Assembly: GCA_036674765.1 (NCBI GenBank)
Contig: JARVKI010000177.1
Location: forward strand, 1 to 36,972
Origin: Seiridium cupressi
Taxonomy: Eukaryota; Ascomycota; Sordariomycetes; Amphisphaeriales; Sporocadaceae
Length of the DNA stretch: 36,972 nucleotides
Reading direction: 5' to 3'
Every line of letters begins with the position of its first letter. Position 1 is the stretch's first letter. The position numbers and the translations under genes were made by a program. The notes under the pieces were generated by a model. That model did not search any database. It was not told the DNA's origin and saw only the letters and a list, made by a program, of their open reading frames with translations. Positions 1-9,826 of this stretch are shown in pieces.

Positions 1-1600
1 AATTAATTATTAAAATAATAATTATTTATATAAAAAACGTTTATTATATATATATTTATTTATTCTTTTATTAATTTTATTTATTTATATTTATTTAAAT
101 TATTAATTTTAAATATTTTTAATTAAAGATTTTATTATTTAATTAAAATAATAATATTTATTATTATTAATATAAATATTTTTTAAACCGGTAATATTAA
201 ATATTTATTTATTATTTAATAATTATAATTTATATTTTTTAATTAAATTATATTTATAATAATTAATTAATTTAAATTTTTACTTATAAGAAAGTTAATT
301 ATTATAAAATTTAATTACCGTTTATAATATTATATTTTAAAATTATTAATAATTTTTTAATTAAAAAAGTTAAAAAAGCGCCGTATAATTAATTAAAAAG
401 ATTTTAACTTTAATATTTTTTAAACCGCCTTTTTCTTTTATTAATTTTAAATTATTTAAATAAATACCGAAGTTATTTATTAAAAGAAAGACTTTTTAAT
501 TAATTATTTAAATATTAAACTATTTTAAATGTTTTTTAAAAAGCTTTTTTATTATTTATACCTTTTTATTATTACGGTAAATTATAAAAAGTTTTAAAAT
601 TATTCGATTTAACTTTTTAAAATAACGTAATTTAATTAATTTATTTAATATTTATAAAGTTAATTTATATAAATTATTAATATTATAAATAAAATAAAAT
701 ATAATTTATATTTTATCTTTTTTAATATTATTTTATAACGTATTAAAAAATAATTATATAGATTTTAATTATTTTAACCTTTTTAATTAATCGATTAATT
801 AATTTTTCCTTTTTTAATTTTTTATATTTTTAAAATTATAACGCTTTTTAAAAGAATTAAGTTATTTATTTAAAAAGTTAAATATTAATTAATTTTAATA
901 TTATAATAATTTTAATTAAAAATGTTTTATAATAATATTAATTAAATCACTAGTTATTAAAGTCTTTTAATATTAAAAGAATTATTATTATTTAAAAAAA
1001 GCGTTTTTAAAATCGATTTATTTAATTGGTTTTTTACGCTTTTAACCTTTATTTTTAAACTTAAATTAAAAAGTATTAAAATGGGTGTATTTTATAAATA
1101 AAAAGGCTAAAATCGTAAATTATATAACGTTACGTTTAAATTCTTTTAATATATATTATTAAAGGTTAATTTAACGTTATTATAAGTGTTTTTAATATAA
1201 CGTTCGGATAAATTACTTTTTTTTTAATTAATAACATTACGCTTTTAAATTATAATTAATATTATTTTAAAAAGTAAAATATAATAAAAATAATAACGTT
1301 AAAATTATTTAAATTAATTATTAATTCGTTATTTAATTAAAAAGTATTTTATTAATTAAATATTTAATAATAACCGTTAAAAATAACTTAAAAGTTAAAA
1401 AAAACAAGGGTTAATTATTAAATTCTTTAAAATTATCGTCGTTTTATAACGATATTACACTATTTTAACTTAAAATCTAACGATATTAATATAAAGCGAA
1501 ATATCGTTATACTTTATAAAAACTAATATAAACATATAATCTTATCGTTATATAGCGAATATCGCTATAAACTAGTATCGTTATAAACCGGTCTAACTGT
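1..1600. repeat. RIP-destroyed AT-rich repeat block (left flank)
   Basis: Almost pure A/T sequence with no long open frame. CpA and TpG are nearly missing, while TpA, ApA and TpT dominate. The few surviving cytosines are mostly followed by G, C or T, which is what C-to-T mutation at CpA on both strands leaves behind. This is known of ascomycete RIP acting on duplicated DNA, so the block is probably one or more transposons, but too little is left to name a family. The + strand is visibly T/C-rich here, opposite to the right flank. Composition changes to normal over about 1400-1620. Confidence 0.85.
1445..1585. repeat. Cluster of TATCGTTATA / TATAACGATA motifs at the RIP border
   Basis: The ten-base word TATCGTTATA occurs at 1502-1511, 1543-1552 and 1576-1585. 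Its reverse complement is at 1445-1454, with a near copy at 1478-1487. Between copies lies an inverted repeat with 7-base arms TATAGCG/CGCTATA and a 5-base loop (1551-1569). The cluster sits where the AT-rich block gives way to ordinary sequence. It resembles subterminal motifs of a DNA transposon, but no ends or target duplication could be defined. Confidence 0.45.
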
Positions 1601-1648
1601 ATTATTATAAGAAATACGGACTCCATTCCCTCAACCTGCTTGCTTTAC

Positions 1649-1834
1649 GTTCGTTACCACTATACGCTCACTGTGTCCGGCGGAAGTTGTGGTCGGCAAG
1701 TCAAGATTGTCACCGCAGTTGGCCCCATTCCCACAGCTGATGACGCTGAAAGGAGCCTTTCTGCTGCTACAGCTGATCGCCACTGTCCTTAGTATGGCGA
1801 TGACTTTGGCGATATCGAATCAATAAGGAAATAA
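1649..1834 (+). pseudogene. Coding-like relic, C-terminal piece of an unrecognised protein
   Basis: One frame here reads like protein for about 60 codons. It contains TVSGGSCGRQVKIVTAVG, then an alanine/aspartate-rich stretch, then YGDDFGDIES and a TAA at 1832-1834. It is interrupted by one in-frame TAG (1790-1792) just before the YGDDF segment; a CAG codon hit by C-to-T would give this. There is no start, and the upstream side runs straight into the RIP-damaged block, so the 5' part may lie in it. The protein family is not recognised. It could also be a chance open frame. Confidence 0.25.
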
Positions 1835-2893
1835 ATCGTTTCAGAAGCTGCAGTGAACGGTATAAGTAGAAAGTGATGGCTTACAGTATATCTCGATGTA
1901 AACTTGCCTATGCGCAGTTACGACGACCCAATCGTGCACATTGTGAGTGAAGTGCTGAAGTGCTGAAGCGGAGATACTTAAGTGGGGGACCTAATTGCAA
2001 CTTAGTTACCTAGTTGGGATTTCTAGATAAGCATTAGTCTAGGTCGAAGAGGACAACTTATGCAAGAAGTGGATGTTGAATGCTTTGAATTCCAGCATTG
2101 GGCAAACATGAACTGGATTATCCATTCCATTCCGTCACTCGGTTGATCCTAGGCTGGCTGCCGTCTTGCAAAAACTATGGTGTATACCTACTCAACGAAA
2201 CACACGAGAATGGATTCGACTCCTGAAGGGCTGGCGGAAACGGAAACAAAGGTGTACAAATGCGAATGAGTTGGAAAACATTCATGGACTGTGTGGCAGG
2301 TGTATGGCTACGGCTTTCTGGTCCTTGAACTGGAATTCTATGGCAACCGCTGCAGCTAGAAGGGAGGGTGTTGGCCGAAATCTTGCGGCTTGCCACGCCA
2401 ACTTCTATAGCGGGGCCAGCATAAGGGACCCGCCCGGGACTTGACCGATTAGCCGAAGCCTAGCTAGAAGTCGGCCGAGCTCTTTAGCGATTGCCCCACA
2501 CGTATCATGGAGCCTCTGGGCCAAGGCGCTGATGCCGCCATGTGAATTGGCCTTCACCACCTTATAGGTACCCGCTTTCCATCGGTTGCGGTTGTGGCTA
2601 GCGAAGAAACGTAACAATCTGAGATAACAACATGTAGCTGTGGTGCAATTACATGGCAAACCCACCCAACCTTATCGCACCGTACATAGAGTCGTGCAAC
2701 TGCCATGACATGAAACTGCTCGCCGACAGCGATGACCCGCAAGAGTAATTAGCCCCGTTGAATGTCCACCATCCCCCATCGTGCAGTCATTGGGCCGTCA
2801 ATTCGGCCTGGTCCCAATGTTTCCATGCAAATAGAAGCGTATAAGAAGTGCTAAATCCAGGTATTCGCATTTGTATTAGATATTGTTCGACAA
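1835..2893. other. Intergenic, no clear gene
   Basis: Normal composition with only short overlapping open frames on both strands, none with recognisable motifs. Two AGATAA sites (2025-2030, 2622-2627) could be GATA-factor sites for the downstream gene, but such hexamers are common. A small uORF (ATG GAT CTA TAA, 2894-2905) lies just upstream of the hydantoinase start. Confidence 0.4.
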
Positions 2894-2927
2894 ATGGATC
2901 TATAAAATGGTCAAACTAAATTCTACC

Positions 2928-5900
2928 ATGCCTCTTTATCGCATTGGCGTCGACGTTGGTGGCACTAATACCGACGCTGCTATACTGGATATCACAAACC
3001 TGGAGGGTCCGGATCTGGGAGTCCTTGCCACCTACAAAGCGCCCACGACGTCGGATATTACGACTGGGATTGAGGCATCCATTCAAAGAGTGCTTGCAGA
3101 CTCTCGTGCTGATTTGGAACATGTGCTGAGCGTTAACATTGGAACGACACATTTTCTCAACGCTCTGATCGAGGTCGACAGAAGAAGATTAGATCGGGTT
3201 GCAATCGTCCGCCTCTGCGGCCCATTCACACGCCAGATCCCTCCCTTCTCAGACTTCCCTGCCACTCTTCGCAATATCCTCGATGGTTTCACATACTACT
3301 TGGACGGAGGATTTGAAGTCGACGGTCGCGAGATTGCGCCTCTAAACCCTGACCAGATCCGTCAAACAGCGAGAGAGATCCTCAGCTCAGGGATCACTTC
3401 GATTGCGCTGGTCGGCGTCTTCTCCGCAATTGACCACCAAGGCATTCATGAGAAAAGATGCAGAGAGATCATGCTCCAAGAGGCACCCGAGCTCCGGGTT
3501 GTATGCTCTGGGGACATTGGTCCCACGGGTTTGCTTGAGCGGGAGAATGCCACAATACTGAACGCCGCCATCTTGCGGACCGGAGAACAAGTGATTCGAC
3601 AGTTCAAGCGCGCAATGGTTTGTCTTGGGTTGTCTTGCCCATTGTATCTCTCGCAGAATGATGGCACCCTCATTGAGGCGGATCTTGCGGCGAAATTTCC
3701 GATCAAGACGTTTGCGAGTGGGGCAACGAATAGTATGACTGGCGCCGCGTTTCTCGCGGGCATCAGGGAACAGTCCGATGAAGCCGTTATTGGTGAAGAA
3801 GGTAGCTCAAAGGCTCAGAAACCACAGATTCTTGTCGTCGACATTGGAGGTACAACGACAGACGTGTGTGCACTTTTGCCTTCAGGGTTCCCTAGGCAAG
3901 CACCAGGCTTCGTAGAGATCGGAGGTGTTCGGACCGCCTTCTCAATGCCGGAAGTTGTCTCAATTGGTCTAGGAGGCGGTTCTATAGTCCGTGTCGATCC
4001 TGAAGTGGAAGATCGAATTTCGATTGGACCTGACTCTGTCGGTCATCACATAGCTACTCAAGCAATAATCTTTGGAGGTTCAGCACTAACTACGACGGAT
4101 GTAGTCGTTGCACTTGACAGGGCACAGCTTGGAGACAGTAGCCTGGTTTGCAAAATTCCTCCAGCAACGATTGAAGGCGCGAGGATTGCAGTCAAGAAGA
4201 TACTGGAGCAGGTGATTGATAAGATGCGTGTGTCTTCGGATCCAGTTCATATTCTCCTTGTTGGTGGCGGTTCAATCCTGGTCACCGATGACCTCCAAGG
4301 AGTCGATAAATGTATCCGCCCGATACATGAGGGGGCGGCTAACGCTGTCGGGGCGGCTATAGCGAAGGTTTCGGGCGATGTCGACATCATAGAAGTCCTT
4401 CAAGGCAAGTCAGAGAAGGATCTCGTAACCGCCGCTTGCCACGTGGCCATCGATGCGGCTGTGGCGAAAGGAGCACTGCGTGAAGATGTTGCAATTTTGG
4501 AGATCAACAAGATGCCGCTACAATACACAAGCAATAGCGCGATCAGAATCCAAGTCAAAGCTGCTGGGAAACTTGCGATACCGGAAACGTCAATGAGCCC
4601 TTCGCCGGCACCTACTCATGTGGATCCTGAGGAAATCGAAGAGCAGGCGGAACCGCCCAAGAATTATGATCCCAAAACCTTCGCAACCGCTGCTAAGCCA
4701 TGTCTAGATATTGACATCGAATTATATCGACCGGAAGTCAAGGATGGAATCTGGTACATCTCGGAAGCCGACTTGGAAATGATAGCGACCGGATGTGGCA
4801 TTCTGGGAACCGGGGGCGGCGGGCCAACCCATCACGAGTATCTGAAGAGCTTACATTCGCTACGCACAAACGACAGGCGCAAGATGAGGGTCATATCTAT
4901 GGAGTCTGTAAGCGATGACGGGATCTTCTGTTTTGGATCGTGGTACGGAAGTCCCAGCGTGATCAATGAACGCATCGCTGGTGGTGAAGAGATCCAGAAT
5001 GGCATAGATACTGTCAATAAGATTCTCGGCCATAAATCATTCGAAGGACTCGTTATAGATGAAATGTGAGTTGCACGCAGGAAGGGACGAGGAATTTCTA
5101 ACAGTCTCAAGCGGTGGTGGGAACGGTCTAAGTGCTTTCCCGACAGGGGTACATTTCGACGTGCCCGTTGTCGATGGCGATGCCATGGGCCGAGCTTATC
5201 CCACCATGTACCATGGTAAGGACATTCCTCCTTTGAATTTGAACCATAACCACCGATTTAACGAAATAAGCCACTTTCAGCGTTTACGGACATTCAATGA
5301 CACCTTGCGTACTCTCCGACGCTCGCGGAAATGTCTCCGTTGTGATGGTAAGCTCACCGTTTTCCGTTGTTCACGGTTCACCTCAGCTCACACCTCAGGC
5401 CGCCGATTCGCCACTGCGACTAGAAACCATGCTTAGGACGACAGCAATAGAGCTCGGTCTTGGATGCGCCGTATGTGCGAACCCGCTACCCGGCTCGGCG
5501 ATCAAGTCTCACGGCATCCCCAACACTGTATCCACGGCGTGGTACCTTGGACGGGCCGTACATTTGGCGAGACGAAAGAAGATTAACTACCTCGACGCTA
5601 TCGTAAGTATTTACACAGAGCGGCGAAGTCAAAATTGCAGGCTAATCTTTGAACGTGGGTTCAGTTCGAACAGTGCCCTGGAAAATTGTTGTACAGTGGA
5701 AAGATTATCGATGTCAGTCGTCACACGACGAATGGCTATACCATGGGCTTTGTCACCATAGCCCCTGAGAAAGACGAGACGGCGGGGGACGATCAGATCA
5801 GTGAAAAGCACTTGATTGTCCCCTTCCAAAACGAGTACTTGTATTGCGCTCTAGTAGATCCCAATAACCCCGACAAGTCGCAAGAAATCGTCTGTACGGT

Positions 5901-6129
5901 GCCGGATCTGATATCCATTCTTGGACAGGACGGCGAGGGGATTGGATCTCAAGACCTTCGTTACGGCCTACACGTCAATATCATCGCAATCCCGCCGCAT
6001 CGGCTATGGAAGACCGATGTCGGTATCAAGGTTGGAGGTCCTGAAGGGTTCGGCTTGGAGATCCCCTATGTTGGTATTGCTGAAGATTTTCCAGAGGCAA
6101 AGAGCGTCATCAAGGAGTTTGGAATATAA
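2928..6129 (+). CDS. Hydantoinase/oxoprolinase fused to a DUF917 (S-methyl thiohydantoin desulfurase-type) domain
   Basis: Proposed exons are 2928-5065, 5112-5215, 5271-5347, 5399-5602 and 5665-6129, giving 995 residues. Each junction is GT-AG and keeps frame. The N-terminal half is a Hydantoinase A N-terminal domain with the ATP-phosphate motif GVDVGGTNTD (residues 7-16). Next comes the hydantoinase A core with VVDIGGTTTDV (about 303-313) and GLGGGSIV (about 347). From about 605 to the end is DUF917, with GCGILGTGGGGP at about 622 and, across the first intron, IGGGNGLSAF and PVVDGDAMGRAYP. The family uses ATP to open hydantoin or 5-oxoproline rings; DUF917 proteins include S-methyl thiohydantoin desulfurase. 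The fused form is known in fungi but its substrate is not evident. ATG 2928 (ACCATGC context) starts just before the conserved domain; ATG 2907 is in frame and would add 7 residues. The protein is probably cytosolic. The next gene is a permease on the same strand, which suggests joint uptake and breakdown of a cyclic ureide-like nitrogen source. Confidence 0.9.
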
Positions 6130-6879
6130 CGGGCATTCTCCAACGGAAAGTTTATAACACAACGGACGGCATGAAGCTGCTTGTGGGGCCGGTAAGACCC
6201 ACGGCGATTGCACCTTGAAGCACTTAAACACATGTGTACTGAAACTTATCAGCCGAGTCGAATCTCTACAATCACTCGGCAGTAATCGAGAAAATCTTGC
6301 ATGTTGGTATCACACTACTAAGTATCCTGTTTCTCCATAGGATTTCGATACAAAAAGACACCAGAGTACTGACGCTATTCCATGCACACGTCAGTCGGAC
6401 GAATGAGTAACACTGCAGTGTAGTGCAGGGTCCAACGCTCACTACATTACATTGTAGCGCTGCTACCCTTACCAGTTACAAAATGATTATTCTGCGTTGC
6501 CTTGACCTGTCTTTCTTTCTCTACACGTGTAATATTTTGTCTTATTATTGTGTATGATCTTTTACTTTTGGGCTGGCTTACTTGTGAGGCATTAGCTGCA
6601 CCAACTTCTGTCACTGGTCGTCGCGACTTGCAATGAGGACCCTCAAGGCGTCGTAGCAGTGGGGCGTCCTGCACAGCTCTTGGCCGAACCCCGCAGCCCC
6701 ATAGCGACTATTTGTTCTGATCACTGAAGCTGAGTGGCTACGTTGATGCACATAACTGCCGTCGCCGAAACAAAAGTGGGCGTCGGCCAACTCGTAGGAC
6801 GCTAGCGAGGCCTTTGACAAGTGCCCTGACGACCTGCCCGGGGTGGGCTTGGTTAGCCCATTGGACCCCTAAGTCAAGC

Positions 6880-6891
6880 CGGAGTCGTCCG
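6880..6891. promoter_or_regulatory. CGG-N6-CCG palindrome, candidate Zn2Cys6 (UaY/Ppr1-type) site
   Basis: CGG AGTCGT CCG lies about 140 bp upstream of the permease ATG. Inverted CGG triplets six bases apart are the known site type for Ppr1 and for the purine regulator UaY, which prefers TCGG-N6-CCGA. The outer bases here do not match that extended form. With a purine-type transporter downstream the site is suggestive, but a single match could be chance. Confidence 0.35.
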
Positions 6892-6910
6892 TAGAAATGG
6901 CATGGTAGAC

Positions 6911-6917
6911 AGATAAG
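6911..6917 (+). promoter_or_regulatory. AGATAAG, candidate GATA-factor (AreA-type) site
   Basis: A HGATAR box about 117 bp upstream of the permease ATG, 19 bp after the CGG-N6-CCG palindrome. AreA-type GATA factors activate nitrogen-scavenging permeases under ammonium limitation in filamentous fungi. The motif is short and common; the pairing with the CGG palindrome is the only reason to list it. Confidence 0.3.
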
Positions 6918-7033
6918 GACAAACGGGGCATCGGTGAAATACCGAAAGCTCGCCTGCACCGGCCTTCAACTTTTCTCTTCGGGTCGTCATTGACTTGTTG
7001 AGATTTTCTAATCATAACGTACGACCTGCGGCC

Positions 7034-9046
7034 ATGTCTTTCTCGAGCTTGAAGAAACGCGCAGAGCTCTCTCATGGGTCAGTGTGGATTGTATGTCACG
7101 CATGGCGGTCCGAATCGCCTGCGTTAGGCGCTGACCCGCCTATAGAACGAGGATGTGCGTCCGCTCGAAGATGTGAGGCGAACATGGACGTTCATCAGCT
7201 ATCACAACTTCTGTAAGTGATGCGTTCGGCATCATCCTTCCCTGTGCTAACGTAGACAGGGCTACTCATCAACTGTAGCATCGCATCCTACCTCACCGGT
7301 AGTGCCCTCATTCCCCTGGGGTTGACATGGTGGCAAGCCGTGATCTGTACGTAACCGATTCGAGGCATGCTATGGATGACTGTACTTTCTCTGACCAACC
7401 ACAGGCATCGTCGTTGGAAATGCCATTGCCACAGCCGCTCTGCTTATAAGTTCACTAGCAGGAGCGCATTATAACAGTACGGAAAGACACTCGCTTCTTT
7501 GCATAGCGCCCTCGGCTGACCACGCCTAGTTGGGTTTTCGGTTTTGAGCCGAGCAATCTGGGGCCTTTGGGGTAGCCAGTTCGTCATCTGGAACCGTATA
7601 TTCCTGTCCATAGGTAGGCGTTATTCTCTAATCTCGTTTGACCATGAATTTCGCTGAAGGATGCACGTAGTATGGTATGGCTTTCAGACCTGGGTTGGAG
7701 GACAGTGCATCTATATTATCCTATTATCGTTTCAACCCGACCTCGAACAGCACATTCCAAACACATTGCCCGCAGACACTGGGGCCACGACTGCCGAGTT
7801 CGTAGCCTACATCGTCTTCTTCTTCGCAAGCCTCCCGTTCCTGTGGGTACGACCCCATCGCATTGAGAAACTTTTCTATTTCGCGAGCACCGTTACGCTT
7901 ATCTTCTTCCTGGTTCTCCTGATCTGGTCGCTAGCTACTATGGGACCGGAAGGATTCGGCTCTACTTTGGATTCGGATACCGATCTACCATCCACTGGAG
8001 GGCCTGGAAGCATAGCCTGGCTCATGATTTATGGAATAATGTCAACGATTGGATCGATTGCTGCTGGTATCTTGAACCAGAATGATTTTTCGCGCTTTTC
8101 AAGAAGGCCCTCGGACGCTATTTGGGGCCAAGCCATTGCTTTCCCTGTGTACAGCATCTTCACTGCCGTAGTTGGTATCCTCGTTACCGCTGCAACACAG
8201 AACCGACTTGGCGGCGATGCGGTCTGGAATCCCCCGACTCTGATGGCGGCCCTACTGGAACTGGACAATACAGCGGGTACACGGGCTGCGGTTTTCTTCT
8301 CTGGTCTAGCCTTGACTATCGCCCAGATCGGTACTAACGTACCAGGGAATGGGTTTGCCGGCGGCATTGACTTGTCTGCGGTATTCCCCAAATACATTAA
8401 CATTCGCAGGGGTGCTTTCATCACTGCGATCCTTAGTCCTGCTGTGAATCCATGGCGACTAGTCAGTACTGCGACGACTTTTCTGACAGTGCTTTCTGGT
8501 TACAGTGTCTTCATTGCGCCAATGACCGGTATCATGGCTGCGAGCTATCTCGCAGTGAGCAGGCAGAAGATCAAGACAGAAGATCTGTTCCACCCAAACT
8601 CCGAAAACATATATTGGTACTCATACGGTGTCAATTGGCGTGCTTTCGCAGCGGTGAGTATCGCCTATTCTTTATCGAGCACGTTCTGTCCATGGTTGAA
8701 TAGCTGACAATGCTCCCACATCCAGTGGATCATCGGCGTAGTACCGATACTTCCTGGTTTTATCAATGCTGTGAACCTCTCTATCTTAGTGCCCGATTCA
8801 GTCGTAGAGCTCTACTATCTCAACTACATATACGGTTTTCTTGTCGGAGGACTGGTCTTCACTGTCTTACATAGAGTCTTTCCTGCCGAGAAGCTCGATA
8901 CGTTTGTTCGTGAAGCCCCCGACGCCAAGACTCTGCAGAAACAGAACCGCATATATTGGAATTCAACTCTTGAGGGATCGGAACATGCTGGACCACTGGT
9001 ACATTCTGATGTGGGGCATATCGTACCGATCAAGGACGTGAATTAA
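7034..9046 (+). CDS. NCS1-family permease (purine/pyrimidine/allantoin/uracil type)
   Basis: Seven exons: 7034-7090, 7146-7212, 7260-7346, 7405-7476, 7530-7613, 7671-8653 and 8726-9046, giving 556 residues. All introns are GT-AG, 47-72 bp, several with a visible CTAAC/CTGAC branch. Family landmarks appear in order once spliced: the cytosolic SLKKRAEL start, DVRPLEDVRRTW, GSALIPLGLTWWQAV (first membrane helix), VVGNAIATAALL, SRAIWGLWGSQF, WYGFQTWVGGQC, QNDFSRFSRRP, and DLSAVFPKYINIRRGAF. Hydrophobic stretches throughout fit the usual 12 membrane helices. NCS1 carriers import nucleobases, allantoin, hydantoin or thiamine by proton or sodium symport. The exact substrate cannot be read from sequence; the neighbouring hydantoinase fusion favours a hydantoin- or purine-derived compound. 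ATG 7034 (GCCATGT) begins the conserved N-terminus. No damage is seen. Confidence 0.92.
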
Positions 9047-9826
9047 GTGGGCTTGTTTCTGGACGGTGCTACGAAGGCAACCGATATTGAAGGGACACCA
9101 GACAATCATTCGGGTTGTATGCAAACATATACTCTAGTATCTGGCCTGATACTAACCAGTCTAGTACCAGCCTTGCAGTAGACTACACAGTGTGGAAGAT
9201 GGTTGCCTGTTCTTCGAGTCGCGCCTGGAAATTTTTATTTTCCATATTACAGTTACTTCTCTGCACGGGCGGCAGCAGCTCATGGCGTTTTCGTGGCGAA
9301 AGTGACAGTGCCCATTACAGGTAAAACGTGAGAGACGTGGACTCTACCCAGATCTTCTTCATCGTATACCACATGAAAAACGGCCGAGTGATGACTGAAG
9401 CAAGTGTCAATGTCATCATATCGCCGCTGAAAGCCACATCCTGATGCGCTCGATATTATTAGGTGCAGAGTCGTCCGTTGCAGTTGGACGTGCGTGTTCG
9501 AGTTTGCGAGGTCTATCCATCACGACGGCTCAGCCAATAGGTAACATTACTATTGGTGGCATCGTAAGGTTGGATTTAGGTTCGTGAGACTTGTGGAATC
9601 ATTCCAGAATGCATTATATGGGCTGCTATTAGTATGTCTCAGGAGAAACGTCATTTTGCTCTATGGCTTCACTGCTTATCTCTCCAGGCCACTATATAGA
9701 ACAAGGTCTGCTAGACTTTTACTACTTATATGTTCACTAGTGATGAGGGCTGACAGAATTTGTTAAACACTTTTACCAAGCTTAATAATCACATAATCCA
9801 AAATCATGTTCTCAGGCGGGCCAGTT
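9047..9826. other. Intergenic, possible short coding remnant
   Basis: Mostly featureless. One plus-strand frame at about 9185-9320 reads protein-like, including RVAPGNFYFPYYSYFSARA and AHGVFVAKVTVPIT, directly before a GTAAAA that could be a donor. No start, continuation or family was identified, so it is not called a gene. Confidence 0.3.

Larger units (their letters stand above)
6130..7033. other. Intergenic between hydantoinase and permease
   Basis: No convincing coding sequence. Several short minus-strand frames overlap without recognisable motifs. The proximal part carries the candidate regulatory sites listed separately (6880-6891 and 6911-6917). Confidence 0.5.

Noticed and set aside
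1950..1972. Short tandem repeat GAAGTGCT x2 and similar small repeats
   Set aside because: Two copies only, no associated feature.
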